Assembly (NCBI RefSeq): GCF_011762185.1
Contig: NZ_JAASQJ010000006.1
Span: forward strand, 62,001-126,000
Reading direction: 5' to 3'
From: Dyadobacter arcticus
Lineage (GTDB): Bacteria > Bacteroidota > Bacteroidia > Cytophagales > Spirosomataceae
Length of the DNA: 64,000 nucleotides
In this document: positions 45,488 to 54,392 of the stretch, one piece after another
How the letters are laid out: the number at the start of each line of letters is the position of its first letter
How positions within the stretch are numbered: the stretch's first letter is position 1
Position numbers and translations under genes: made by a program
Notes under the pieces: model-generated
The model's database searches: none
Told to the model about the DNA's origin: nothing
The model's input: the letters and a program-made list of their open reading frames with translations, nothing else

Positions 45488-46480
45488 TCAATTTCTTTGA
45501 TTGATCAGGCTCACTACAACTTTAATCATTGTGTCTTTTTCCTCTGGCCGACTTTCTGCAATCATCAATGTTAATGCAACCAAGGCATTATCTGCCATTC
45601 GTTTAGAGCCGTCTGATTTGTATAGAATTTTATTACGCTCCATGAACCAAATAAAAATCAGTGCAGCAATTCTCTTGTTCCCATCGCTAAAAGAATGGTT
45701 TTTAACTACGAAATAAAGCAAATGTGCGGCCTTCTCTTCGATGCTTTGGTATAGATCTACGCCGTCGAAAGTTTGATAAATGTTCTCGATTGAGCCTTTG
45801 AACGAATCATCCTTTTCGTTACCAAAAAGGCGATGATCTCCAAATTTGATTCTCAAACCTTTAATACCAGAAATCGCTTCCTGATATGTAATCCTATGGC
45901 ATTCCCTGTTTGATGTAGATTCAATCGTTAGGTTTTGATGATCATATTTATCAAGAAGATCCAGGGCATATGCGAAATTTGTAACCACGAGCAGTAGGCC
46001 ATTGGCTTCATCAACTGTTAATTCTTTCTGCTGCAATACATTGGAAAGAAGTCCAACGGTCTCCTTTAGCTGCTGCAATTGTTCGAATTTAATTTTATCC
46101 TGAATCGCAAATCCCCTGACCAATACATCTTTCAGCTTCTTAGTTGCCCAAATCCGAAATTGGGTACCTCGTTTTGACTTAACCCTGTATCCGACGGAAA
46201 TAATGACATCAAGGCTATAATACGCGACTGGCTTATCCGAAAAGGCAATGTGCAAAAAATGCACATTGCCTTCCTTTTCAAGTTCATTTTCTCTAAAAAC
46301 GTGATTAAGATGTTTTGAAATGACCGATCTCTCCTTACCGAATAAGTCCGCCATTTGGGCCTGCGTTAGCCATACGGTATCATTTTCTAACTGAACTTCC
46401 AGTGAAGCGTCTCCGCCTTCGGTCTCATAAATTATAATCCTGCTTTGTCCTTCAGTTGCTGCAATCCGACTTCCAAGCAT
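45488..46480 (-). CDS. RhuM-family protein with C-terminal Fic/Doc domain
   Basis: ATG at 46480 is preferred over a TTG two codons upstream; 330 residues. The N-terminal RhuM domain has a helix-turn-helix-like TQAQMADLFGKERSVISKHLNHVF and YYSLDVIISVGYRVKSKRGTQFRIW. The C-terminal Fic/Doc domain keeps the catalytic motif HSFSDGNKRIAALI (from His262). Fic/Doc proteins transfer AMP or phosphate to targets and often serve as toxins. No separate antitoxin gene is adjacent; the fused RhuM part may regulate it. It is flanked by an unrelated lactonase gene and the metal cluster. Confidence 0.88.
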   Translation of the reverse strand: MLGSRIAATEGQSRIIIYETEGGDASLEVQLENDTVWLTQAQMADLFGKERSVISKHLNHVFRENELEKEGNVHFLHIAFSDKPVAYYSLDVIISVGYRVKSKRGTQFRIWATKKLKDVLVRGFAIQDKIKFEQLQQLKETVGLLSNVLQQKELTVDEANGLLLVVTNFAYALDLLDKYDHQNLTIESTSNRECHRITYQEAISGIKGLRIKFGDHRLFGNEKDDSFKGSIENIYQTFDGVDLYQSIEEKAAHLLYFVVKNHSFSDGNKRIAALIFIWFMERNKILYKSDGSKRMADNALVALTLMIAESRPEEKDTMIKVVVSLINQRN

Positions 46481-46662
46481 GTCCAAATACCATTTAAGTG
46501 AAACACCATTTGATACTTAGACGCTGCCTTTTCAAAAAAGTAACAGCCAAAAACTTTGTAATTCATTTTGATAATTCTGTAACACTCGCGAATGCGTTGC
46601 TGGCGATATTTGCATTGTAATAATCTTTAACTGGCAGACCCAATTTCGGCGATGCTTATCAA

Positions 46663-46872
46663 ATGGAAACGCTAAAGTTTAAAACCAATATCAAATGCAG
46701 CGGCTGTGTGGCCACCGTTACCCCTTTTTTTAATAAAGACAATGCAATTGAGAACTGGCAGGTGGACTTGTTAAGTCCCGAAAGGTTGCTGAAAGTAGAA
46801 ACCAGCCACACCTCGAATGAAATAGCCGATCTTATGAAAAGGGCTGGTTATACCGCCGAAGAAATAGCCTGA
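46663..46872 (+). CDS. HMA-domain metallochaperone, 69 aa
   Basis: This small cytoplasmic protein is a single heavy-metal-associated domain: TNIKCSGCVATVTPFF has the CxxC metal site (Cys12, Cys15) and the C-terminal part RLLKVETSHTSNEIADLMKRAGYTAEEIA completes the fold. Such proteins carry Cu(I) (or Zn/Cd) to transporters. First gene of a six-gene plus-strand metal cluster. Confidence 0.85.
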   Translation: METLKFKTNIKCSGCVATVTPFFNKDNAIENWQVDLLSPERLLKVETSHTSNEIADLMKRAGYTAEEIA

Positions 46873-46892
46873 TTATTTATATCTTTGAGTTA

Positions 46893-47345
46893 ATGAAAAA
46901 CAACTTTCACCGATCCATTACCATTTTCATGGCCTTTCTGGTTCTGCTCAGCAGCACCGGATTTGCGCTCATTGAACATGAGTGTATGATGAAAGGAAAG
47001 TTGGTTAAGCTTCTCCAAGAAGGAAAATCAGCTTCTGAAAGCTCATCCTGCTGTGCCAAAAGCAGAGAACTTAAAGAATTCAAAGGCATTTTCCTGAAAA
47101 AAACGGATTGCTGCAAGGAAAGCCAGAAATTCGAAAAACTGGATGTAACATCTTCTGGCACACAGGTTAATGCAACGTTGCTCAAAGTATTTGCTGACAT
47201 TATCCCCTGGTCAGTCAAATCATATGCATTCATTCAGGCCGAGTGGATACTTCCGTCTGCTAAGCTTATCTCCCCCGACATATCCTTTTCTTCCATGCTT
47301 CATGGGAGAAGTCTGCGCTGTTTCATACAGTCGTTTATAATCTGA
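46893..47345 (+). CDS. HYC_CC_PP-family-like exported protein
   Basis: The 150 residues have a signal sequence (about 1-25), the motif IEHECMM near the mature N-terminus, and two Cys-Cys pairs (SSCCAKS, TDCCKES) in a short exported domain. This matches the Bacteroidota HYC_CC_PP group, found beside TonB receptors and HMA proteins; the Cys/His content suggests Cu or other soft-metal binding. The C-terminus (from 110) is hydrophobic, without clear PP motif. It lies 20 bp after the HMA gene and 80 bp before the receptor. Confidence 0.72.
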   Translation: MKNNFHRSITIFMAFLVLLSSTGFALIEHECMMKGKLVKLLQEGKSASESSSCCAKSRELKEFKGIFLKKTDCCKESQKFEKLDVTSSGTQVNATLLKVFADIIPWSVKSYAFIQAEWILPSAKLISPDISFSSMLHGRSLRCFIQSFII

Positions 47346-47425
47346 TATCATTGATTAAAAATCGTTTACGGTAGAATCTGAATGGATTTACCGCCGATTT
47401 CTATTTTCAATGATTAAGAAAACAT

Positions 47426-49651
47426 ATGATTAAGTACCTGATCGCGGGGTTCATTTTTACTTTTCCCCTATCCATTTCAGCCCAACGTATTACCGGCTCG
47501 GTGAATGAGCAAATTGTCAATACGAAGGACCTCAAACCAATCGCAGGCGCCAATGTGTATTGGTCGGGCACCTCACAGGCAACAGCTACCGATACCTCCG
47601 GCATGTTTAGCATTCCAAGGTCAGCACAATCCAATTCGCTGGTTGTTAGCTTTGTGGGTTTTCGCAACGATACCATTAAAATTGGTGCTGAAAGTGAATT
47701 GCAGATCGTTTTACAAAACGACCAGACACTCGGCGAGGTGACGGTACGCGGAAGCAACAATTCTATTGACCGGCTTTCGCCTCACCAAAGCGAAATTATT
47801 ACGACAAGAACGCTGGCAAAAGCAGCCTGCTGCAATTTGTCTGAAAGCTTTGAAACCAATGCTTCTGTTTCGGTATCGTACAGCGATGCTGTGACCGGCT
47901 CGAAGCAAATCCAGATGCTTGGACTTAATGGCACCTACATTCAGACTAATATTGAAAATATTCCTTCAATAAGGGGTCTTGCGTCCACTTTTGGTCTCAA
48001 TTTCATTCCTGGAACCTGGATCCAATCCATTGATGTAGGAAAGGGCGCCGGTTCCATTGTGAATGGTTATGAATCCATGACGGGGCAGATCAATGTGGAG
48101 CTTCAAAAGCCGGATACGCGTGAAAAGCTATATTTGAACACTTATGTGAACAACTTTGGCCGCGCGGAAGTCAATCTCAATTTGGCGCACCAGCTAAACA
48201 AAAAGTGGAGTACCGGGTTAATGACACATGGCAGCACCTTGCGGAACCGGATCGATAAAAATGGAGATGGGTTTCTGGATTTACCGCTTTATACCCAATA
48301 CAATGCGATAAACCGCTGGAAATATCAAAGTGAAAAAGTGATGGCCCAGTTTGGGTTCAAAGCTTTGTACGAAGACCGTTTGGGAGGCCAGAAAAATTTT
48401 GAGCGAGAAATGAAGGGAACAACGCAAGCTTATGGATTCGGGGCGCGGATCAACCGTTACGAATTTTTTTCCAAAATTGCCCGCCTGTTTCCTGATCAGC
48501 CCTACAAAGGTTTAGGATTTATTATGAATGCTTCTGTTCATGATTCCAAATCGTATTTTGGGTTAAATAATTACGACGGTCGCCAAAAAACGCTTTATGG
48601 AAATTTAATTTATCAATCCATCATCGGCAACACCAACCATACCTACAAAACTGGATTAAGCTATTTGCTTGACAATTATAATGAGCAATATAAGGATATC
48701 CGGCTGGCACGAAATGAGTCAGTACCAGGCGCTTTCTTTGAATACACTTATAACAATCTGGATAAGTTTGTGATGGTTGCCGGAGGTCGGGTCGATTTTC
48801 ACAACATTTACGGAACCCAATGGACGCCGCGGCTACATTTGAAATACAAATTGACCGAGCAGACAACATTGCGGGCTTCTGCTGGAAAAGGCTTCCGGGT
48901 TTCCAATCCGCTGGCCGAATACTATGGAAATCTGGTGAGTTCACGGAATGTTGTTTTTCGTGAAAGTATCAGGCCCGAGGTGTCATGGAATTTTGGAACG
49001 AGTGTCATTCAGGAGTTCAATATTGGTGAGATGAAAGGAAATGTCATTGCAGATTTTTACCGGACCAATTTCGAAAATCAGCTGGTGGCGGATTTGGAAG
49101 ATCCTCGTTACATCAAATTTTACAACTTGGCGGGTAAGGCTTATGCAAACAGCTTTCAGATCGAAACCAACATTACGCCGATCAGGCGCTTTGAACTGAA
49201 ACTGGCGTATCGGTTATTTGACGTAAAGCAAACATTGAGAAATAACCTGGATGAAAATATGCTGCTTCCGAGAATGATGGTAAGTCGCGACCGGGTGCTT
49301 TTTAATGCAGGATATGCATTGCCTTATGACAAATGGAAGTTCGATTTCACTGTTCAATGGAATGGAAAAAAACGGATACCGTTCATGGGAACAATGCCTG
49401 AACATCACATACCAACCGAATTCACTTCGACAATGGCGCCGTCTTTTTATAATTTCAATGCACAGTTGACCCGGACTTTTTCTAAATGGGATATCTATTT
49501 GGGTGGTGAAAACCTGGCTAATTTTCGGCAGAAAACGCCGATTATGGGTGCGAATGAGCCATTTGGAGAACATTTTGACGCAGGTATGGCTTGGGGACCG
49601 GTAGTAGGGCGAATGATTTATGCAGGAATACGTTATAAAATTGTCCGGTAG
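47426..49651 (+). CDS. TonB-dependent receptor of the metal cluster
   Basis: The 741 residues comprise a signal peptide (cleavage near SISAQ, residue 20), a carboxypeptidase-like domain (to about 98), a plug (about 110-225; MTGQINVELQKP at its end) and a barrel with typical C-terminus (MIYAGIRYKIVR). The plug contains a Cys-Cys pair (AKAACCNLSESFETN, Cys135-Cys136). Flanking genes are all metal-binding, so copper or a copper complex is a likely substrate; receptors of this type are also annotated for iron. It is followed after 29 bp by the HMA-AraC regulator. Confidence 0.88.
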   Translation: MIKYLIAGFIFTFPLSISAQRITGSVNEQIVNTKDLKPIAGANVYWSGTSQATATDTSGMFSIPRSAQSNSLVVSFVGFRNDTIKIGAESELQIVLQNDQTLGEVTVRGSNNSIDRLSPHQSEIITTRTLAKAACCNLSESFETNASVSVSYSDAVTGSKQIQMLGLNGTYIQTNIENIPSIRGLASTFGLNFIPGTWIQSIDVGKGAGSIVNGYESMTGQINVELQKPDTREKLYLNTYVNNFGRAEVNLNLAHQLNKKWSTGLMTHGSTLRNRIDKNGDGFLDLPLYTQYNAINRWKYQSEKVMAQFGFKALYEDRLGGQKNFEREMKGTTQAYGFGARINRYEFFSKIARLFPDQPYKGLGFIMNASVHDSKSYFGLNNYDGRQKTLYGNLIYQSIIGNTNHTYKTGLSYLLDNYNEQYKDIRLARNESVPGAFFEYTYNNLDKFVMVAGGRVDFHNIYGTQWTPRLHLKYKLTEQTTLRASAGKGFRVSNPLAEYYGNLVSSRNVVFRESIRPEVSWNFGTSVIQEFNIGEMKGNVIADFYRTNFENQLVADLEDPRYIKFYNLAGKAYANSFQIETNITPIRRFELKLAYRLFDVKQTLRNNLDENMLLPRMMVSRDRVLFNAGYALPYDKWKFDFTVQWNGKKRIPFMGTMPEHHIPTEFTSTMAPSFYNFNAQLTRTFSKWDIYLGGENLANFRQKTPIMGANEPFGEHFDAGMAWGPVVGRMIYAGIRYKIVR

Positions 49652-49680
49652 TAGCGGATTTCCTAAATAAGACTAAGACT

Positions 49681-50253
49681 ATGAAGTTATATATTAAAAA
49701 TATGGTCTGCGACCGCTGCAAACGCGTAGTCCGTGAGGAGCTAACTGGGCTTGGGATTGAGTTAATATCTGTTGAACTGGGTGAAATTGAGACGGTTGCG
49801 GGAATAAGTCCTGAAAAGTTGCAGGAAGTAAAAACGGTTTTGCTGGTGAATGGTTTTGAGGTAATTGATGACCGCAGGTTAGCATTGGTTGAAAACATAA
49901 AAACACTGATCATCGAAGAAATTCAGAATCTGAAAGGCCTGAAACCTGCCCAAATGAACTTCTCGGACTTTTTATCGGAAAAAATTGGGTACGAATATTC
50001 ATACATCAGTAACCTGTTTTCTTCTGAAACCGGGCTGACCATTGAGCATTATATCATAGCCCAAAAAGTGGAGAAAGTAAAAGAGTGGCTATCCTACAAC
50101 GAGCTGACGATGAGCGAAATCGCCTGGCGACTTTCTTACAGCAGCACCGCGCATTTGAGTAACCAGTTCAAAAAAGTGACGGGAATGACACCTGGTGATT
50201 TTAAGAAAAATAATGTGTCAAGAAAGGCGCTTGACAAAGTTGGAAGCTTCTGA
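49681..50253 (+). CDS. AraC-family regulator with N-terminal HMA-like metal-binding domain
   Basis: The 190 residues have an N-terminal ~65-residue HMA-like fold with the site MVCDRCKRVVREEL (Cys10-x-x-Cys13), joined to an AraC HTH (about 110-185; TIEHYIIAQKVEKVKEWLSYNE, MSEIAWRLSYSSTAHLSNQFKKVTGMTPGDFKK). A metal bound by the first domain could directly change DNA binding, making this a one-component metal sensor. It is translated just after the TonB receptor and before a metal-binding lipoprotein, so the probable targets are its own cluster. Confidence 0.85.
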   Translation: MKLYIKNMVCDRCKRVVREELTGLGIELISVELGEIETVAGISPEKLQEVKTVLLVNGFEVIDDRRLALVENIKTLIIEEIQNLKGLKPAQMNFSDFLSEKIGYEYSYISNLFSSETGLTIEHYIIAQKVEKVKEWLSYNELTMSEIAWRLSYSSTAHLSNQFKKVTGMTPGDFKKNNVSRKALDKVGSF

Positions 50254-50296
50254 CAAATCTTTTAAAATTGAATACCCCATCAAACCTTCAATCATT

Positions 50297-50536
50297 ATGA
50301 ACAAAGTTCTTTTAGCAGGATTTCTTTTATTAAACATTGCGTGCACAGGCAACAGCGGGAAGTCCGAACAAAAAATGGATTCTACTGCTACCACAGCCGA
50401 GGCTAAAAAATATGCTTGCCCAATGAATTGCGAAGGCGACAAAACCTACGCCGAAGCAGGCAAATGTCCTGTCTGCAAAATGGATTTACAGGAAGTAGCT
50501 TTGGCCGAAACCGATTCAACATCACACAATCATTGA
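50297..50536 (+). CDS. Lipoprotein with heavy-metal-binding (CPMxC...CPxCxM) domain, 79 aa
   Basis: The start at 50297 gives a lipoprotein signal (LLNIACTG) followed by the short heavy-metal-binding domain KYACPMNCEGDKTYAEAGKCPVCKMDLQEV: CPMxC and CPxCxM, as in the N-termini of CusB-like and CopZ-associated proteins. It ends in a His-rich tail (SHNH). It likely holds copper or silver in the periplasm. It starts 43 bp after the regulator stop and belongs to the same unit. Confidence 0.88.
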   Translation: MNKVLLAGFLLLNIACTGNSGKSEQKMDSTATTAEAKKYACPMNCEGDKTYAEAGKCPVCKMDLQEVALAETDSTSHNH

Positions 50537-50558
50537 CATACTATTAAACACTGAATCT

Positions 50559-50912
50559 ATGAAAACGACCATATTATCATTTTTAGCAGCATTTTTTCTT
50601 GGTGTTGCCAATGTTCATGCTAGCGACGACAAAGAAGTCAAAATCAAGACTTCCGCCATTTGCGAAATGTGCAAAGAGCGTATCGAACGTAATCTCGGCC
50701 TTTCAAAAGGTGTGAAGGAATCCAATCTGAACCTGAAAGACAAGGTGGTTACCGTCAAATACAACCCAAATAAAACAACCCCAGAAGCAATTAAAGCAAC
50801 CATTATTAATACAGGGTATGATGCTGACGAACAGTTGGCTAGCCAGAAAGCACATGATCGGTTGCCGGATTGTTGTCGGAAGACGGCGACTCCTGGGTTA
50901 ATGAAGAAGTAA
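50559..50912 (+). CDS. Periplasmic HMA-domain protein, 117 aa
   Basis: A signal peptide (to about residue 21, VHA) is followed by one HMA domain: IKTSAICEMCKERIERNLG carries CxxC (with Met between the cysteines: CEMC), then VKESNLNLKDKVVTVKYNPNKTTPEAIKATIINTGYDAD. A C-terminal DCC motif (LPDCCRK) adds ligands. It is probably a periplasmic copper carrier. Last gene of the cluster, 22 bp after the lipoprotein gene. Confidence 0.87.
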   Translation: MKTTILSFLAAFFLGVANVHASDDKEVKIKTSAICEMCKERIERNLGLSKGVKESNLNLKDKVVTVKYNPNKTTPEAIKATIINTGYDADEQLASQKAHDRLPDCCRKTATPGLMKK

Positions 50913-50955
50913 CTAGGCTTTTGTTTACATTTGGCCCCACCTAAACATCCCAATC

Positions 50956-51699
50956 TTGGCCTGGTACCATTCATATTTTAAAGGACTTCCGCAGCGCGCT
51001 TGGAAATTGCATCAAAATGAAGAATATACCGATTTTGAAGTCGATTTCTTGCGGGATGTCCTGGAAATAAAGGAAGGAAACAGAATATTGGATGTTTTGT
51101 CAGGTTATGGTCGTCACGCGATTCCGTTAGCCGAAGCTGGGTGTGAGCTGACCTGCATTGATATTTCGACAGAATATTGCGAGGAATTGCAAGCCGCTGT
51201 GAACTCGAAACAATTAGATATCGATGTGATATGTGCAGACGTGCTGGGCTACAATTTTCCTGAAAAATCGTTTAATGCGGCTTATTGTTTTGGAAACAGT
51301 TTTAGCTTTTTCCCTCGTCGCGAAACGCAGCAATTGATTACCGCCGTGGCCAACACCTTAAAGAAAGGTGGTTATTATGCAATTCAAACGGAAAACCTGG
51401 CGGAAAGTATCCTGCCTAACTTTCAAACTCGAAACTGGATGCCGGTTAAGGAAGGTATTATTTATCTTGCAGAAAACGATTACAGGCCTGAGGAAGGCTA
51501 CATCGAAGCTGAGCAAACATTTATATCCGGAGCGGAAAGCGTAACCCATATGGTCCGCCAGCACATTTACACACTCTCCGAAATCAGTTATATGTTCGAA
51601 ACTGCTGGCTTGCAGGTAACAGGCACATTTGGCAACCTGGAAGCAGATCCTTTCGTCCTCGGCGACGAGCAACTCTACCTGATTGCCAGGAAATTATAA
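50956..51699 (+). CDS. Class I SAM-dependent methyltransferase
   Basis: The 247 residues have motif I ILDVLSGYGRHAIPLAEAG, motif II acidic residue in LTCIDIS, VICADVLGYNFPEKSFNAAYC, and motif post-III ANTLKKGGYYAI. No in-frame ATG exists near the N-terminus; the TTG at 50956 (LAWYHSYFKGLP) is chosen, supported by a TACATTTG -7-like box at 50926-50933. The substrate is unknown. It begins 43 bp after the metal cluster and faces the sulfur genes, whose last stop abuts it (convergent, 0-bp gap). Confidence 0.82.
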   Translation: MAWYHSYFKGLPQRAWKLHQNEEYTDFEVDFLRDVLEIKEGNRILDVLSGYGRHAIPLAEAGCELTCIDISTEYCEELQAAVNSKQLDIDVICADVLGYNFPEKSFNAAYCFGNSFSFFPRRETQQLITAVANTLKKGGYYAIQTENLAESILPNFQTRNWMPVKEGIIYLAENDYRPEEGYIEAEQTFISGAESVTHMVRQHIYTLSEISYMFETAGLQVTGTFGNLEADPFVLGDEQLYLIARKL

Positions 51700-52221
51700 T
51701 CAATGCGGAAGTCTGGACCGCAACCAGCCATAGACCCATGTTCCTCCTATTGCACTCAGCAATGTTATACCAACCGCCAGAAAACCACTTCCTATCTGCG
51801 CGAAAAGTGGCCCCGGACAAGCTCCGGTAATCGCCCATCCAAATCCGAAAAGTAGCCCGCCGTAAATTTGCCCTTTGTTAAAAGTCTTTTCAGGAATACT
51901 TACTTCTTCTCCAGACAAAGTGCTGATCTTAAATTTTTTAATTAACCAGATTGACAACATTCCTACCGCCAGCGCTGATCCCATCACGCCAAACATGTGA
52001 AAGGAGTCAAACCTGAACATTTCCTGAATTCTGAACCAGGACACAATTTCAGCTTTAACAAAAACAACTCCGAAAAGCACGCCTACGATCAGATACTTAA
52101 GATTACCAATAAAGCTTTCGGCGGTTCTTTGTTGATTTGCCCCATCTGAACCGTCTTCCATAAGTAAATCCAGATCGCCATCATGTATGGCCGATGCAAA
52201 TCTATTTTTTAGTTTTTCCAT
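51700..52221 (-). CDS. YeeE/YedE-family membrane protein (sulfur transport), C-terminal half type
   Basis: The 173 residues have an acidic cytoplasmic N-terminus (about 1-38) and about four membrane helices. The conserved cysteine motif GWAITGACPGPLFAQIG marks the second half of the YeeE/YedE (PmpB) module. These proteins pass thiosulfate or sulfide-derived sulfur across the membrane. It lies 14 bp after its sister gene, which encodes the other half, and downstream of the rhodanese fusion. Confidence 0.88.
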   Translation of the reverse strand: MEKLKNRFASAIHDGDLDLLMEDGSDGANQQRTAESFIGNLKYLIVGVLFGVVFVKAEIVSWFRIQEMFRFDSFHMFGVMGSALAVGMLSIWLIKKFKISTLSGEEVSIPEKTFNKGQIYGGLLFGFGWAITGACPGPLFAQIGSGFLAVGITLLSAIGGTWVYGWLRSRLPH

Positions 52222-52235
52222 TGTTGAATTTTGAA

Positions 52236-52811
52236 TTAACTAACCAGTTCCAATAAAAACGGCAGCAGGAAATGTGTGCAAACCAGACCACCGAGCATGA
52301 AACTGATTGTCGCTACTAGCGAAGCCCATTGTAAGTTGGAAAGCCCCATGATCGCATGTCCGGAAGTACACCCGCCCGCATAACGTGTTCCAAATCCTAT
52401 CAGAAAGCCGCCAAAAACAAAAAAGATCAGGCCTTTTAAAGAAAATATATTGGTAGCATTGAAAATTTCAGATGGCATCAAACCTGAGAAATCCGTGACT
52501 CCTAAAGATGCTAAGGCACTTTGAGTTGACGGAGACACTACAATTGCATTCGGGTTAGCCAGGAAAAAATTAGCAACAAAACCGCCCAATGTTATTCCTG
52601 CCACAAAGAACAAGTTCCAGGATTCCTTTTTCCAATCGTATTTAAAAAAGGAAATATTAGCTGGAATAACAGCCGCACAAATGTGACGCAACGATGAAGA
52701 AATGCCAAAAGACTTATTCCCAAGCAATAACAACGCTGGCACAGTCAATCCAATCAATGGACCGGCAATATACCAGGGCCAAGGCTGGCGAATGAGATCA
52801 ATGATATTCAT
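52236..52811 (-). CDS. YeeE/YedE-family membrane protein (sulfur transport), N-terminal half type
   Basis: The start at 52811 ([13 protein letters not shown]) is preferred over an upstream codon that would overlap the rhodanese gene. The 191 residues have about five membrane helices and the family cysteine motif [18 protein letters not shown]. With the next gene it forms a two-part YeeE/YedE (PmpA/PmpB) transporter. It sits 16 bp after the stop of the MBL-rhodanese gene, so the three genes form one operon for sulfane-sulfur handling. Confidence 0.88.
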   Translation of the reverse strand: MNIIDLIRQPWPWYIAGPLIGLTVPALLLLGNKSFGISSSLRHICAAVIPANISFFKYDWKKESWNLFFVAGITLGGFVANFFLANPNAIVVSPSTQSALASLGVTDFSGLMPSEIFNATNIFSLKGLIFFVFGGFLIGFGTRYAGGCTSGHAIMGLSNLQWASLVATISFMLGGLVCTHFLLPFLLELVS

Positions 52812-52827
52812 AGTGTAATTGGTTAAA

Positions 52828-54219
52828 TTAAACCCCTTCCAAAACCGGAACGCTTGTTTTCGACACTGCACCAAAGCCTCCTTCAATATTAACGACATCG
52901 TCAATACCTCTAGATTTCAGGATCGAGGCGGCGATCATGGAGCGATAGCCTCCGGCGCAATGGATATATAATGTTTTGTTTTTTGGGAATTCGGTCATCA
53001 GGTCATTAATGTAATCCAAAGGCAAATTTTTCGCGCCTTCAATGTGTCCTGACGAAAATTCGTCCGATTTGCGGACATCTATGACTTCTAAATTACCAGA
53101 ATTATATAGATCCGAAAATTCGGTAGCAGATACCGATTCCACCTTATCAACCCCTTTCCCCGATTCAACCCAACTTTCAAAACCGCCGTTTAAATAACCA
53201 ATGGTATGGTCATAGCCGACTCTGGCAAGGCGGGTAACGACCTCCTCCTCTTTGCCGGGCTCAGTAATAATGAGCAGGTTTTGTTTCAGGTCAGGGATTA
53301 ATGCTCCTACCCATGGTGCAAAGCTGCCGTCCATTCCAATATTAATTGAATTGGGGATGTAACCAGCGGCAAAATCCGAGGCATCTCTGGTATCCAGTAG
53401 TAATGCTCCGGTATTATTTGCCTTCGCTTCAAAAGCTTCGGCTGATAATGCCTGATCACCACGTTCCAAAACGTCATCAATACTTTCATATCCATCCCGG
53501 TTCATTTTAACATTCTCCGGAAAATATTGTGGGGGTTCAGGCAAGCCTGCGGTTACTTCCTTAATAAACTCTTCCCTGGACATATCCGCCCGTAATGCAT
53601 AGTTGAATCGTTTTTGGTTGCCCAAAGTATCGGAAGTTTCCTTGCTCATATTTTTTCCGCAAGCCGAGCCGGCACCGTGCGCGGGAAATACAGTGATATC
53701 GTCAGGTAAGGTCATAATCTTGGAACGCAGGCTGTCAAATAGCAATCCTGCGAGATCGTCCTTCGTTAAATCGCATTTCTGCGCAAGATCCGGGCGACCT
53801 ACATCTCCTATAAATAAGGTATCCCCACTGAAAAGTGCAGTTGGTTTTTTATCCTCATCAAACAGCAGATAACTTGTAGACTCCAATGTATGCCCGGGCG
53901 TATGTAATGCTTTTATCACAATGTCCCCCAATTTGAATTCCTCGCCATCCTTGGCTATATGTGCTTTGAAGCTGGTATTTGCATTAGGCCCATACACTAT
54001 ATCAGCGCCTGTTTTTTCTGACAAATCCAAATGTCCTGAGACAAAATCTGCATGAAAATGGGTTTCAAATACATACTTAATCTTAGCCCCAATTTTGGCC
54101 GCTTTTTGAATATACGGTTCAACTTCGCGCAACGGATCAATCACCGCCGCCTCTCCATTGGAAACAATAAAATAAGCGCCCTGAGCCAGGCATCCAGTAT
54201 ATATCTGTTCTATTTTCAT
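52828..54219 (-). CDS. Metallo-beta-lactamase-fold persulfide dioxygenase-like protein with two rhodanese domains
   Basis: The 463 residues comprise an MBL domain (about 1-240) with the metal motif FETHFHADFVSGHLDL (His54, His56, Asp58, His63) and LHTPGHTLES, matching the ETHE1/BlhA-type persulfide dioxygenase group; then two rhodanese modules (about 255-355 and 365-460). The second keeps the catalytic Cys loop (IHCAGGYRS); the first has no Cys in the loop (ITEPGKEEE) and is presumably structural. It would oxidise glutathione or protein persulfides and move sulfane sulfur. It leads the operon with two YeeE/YedE genes. Confidence 0.9.
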   Translation of the reverse strand: MKIEQIYTGCLAQGAYFIVSNGEAAVIDPLREVEPYIQKAAKIGAKIKYVFETHFHADFVSGHLDLSEKTGADIVYGPNANTSFKAHIAKDGEEFKLGDIVIKALHTPGHTLESTSYLLFDEDKKPTALFSGDTLFIGDVGRPDLAQKCDLTKDDLAGLLFDSLRSKIMTLPDDITVFPAHGAGSACGKNMSKETSDTLGNQKRFNYALRADMSREEFIKEVTAGLPEPPQYFPENVKMNRDGYESIDDVLERGDQALSAEAFEAKANNTGALLLDTRDASDFAAGYIPNSINIGMDGSFAPWVGALIPDLKQNLLIITEPGKEEEVVTRLARVGYDHTIGYLNGGFESWVESGKGVDKVESVSATEFSDLYNSGNLEVIDVRKSDEFSSGHIEGAKNLPLDYINDLMTEFPKNKTLYIHCAGGYRSMIAASILKSRGIDDVVNIEGGFGAVSKTSVPVLEGV

Positions 54220-54304
54220 GCAGTTTCTAACGTGTTTCGTAATATGTAAACCAAGAATATGGCATTTTTGTTTCGACCGACATCTCTACACGAGCAGTCA
54301 TTAA

Positions 54305-54392
54305 TAGTCATAAATTGTCATTCATAGCTCAAAAATATGATCTGCTATAAACTTATTGAAATCACATTTACACCCTTAACAATTTATGACTA
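54305..54392. repeat. Widely spaced inverted repeat before the sulfur operon
   Basis: TAGTCATAAATTGT (54305-54318) and its exact complement (54379-54392) are 60 bp apart; the motif GTCATT/AATGAC recurs on both flanks (54297, 54316, 54396, 54405). It lies between the MATE stop and the rhodanese-fusion start, both on the minus strand, so it may carry operator sites of the sulfur operon or end the MATE transcript. No TAnnTTTG box stands out. Confidence 0.6.
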
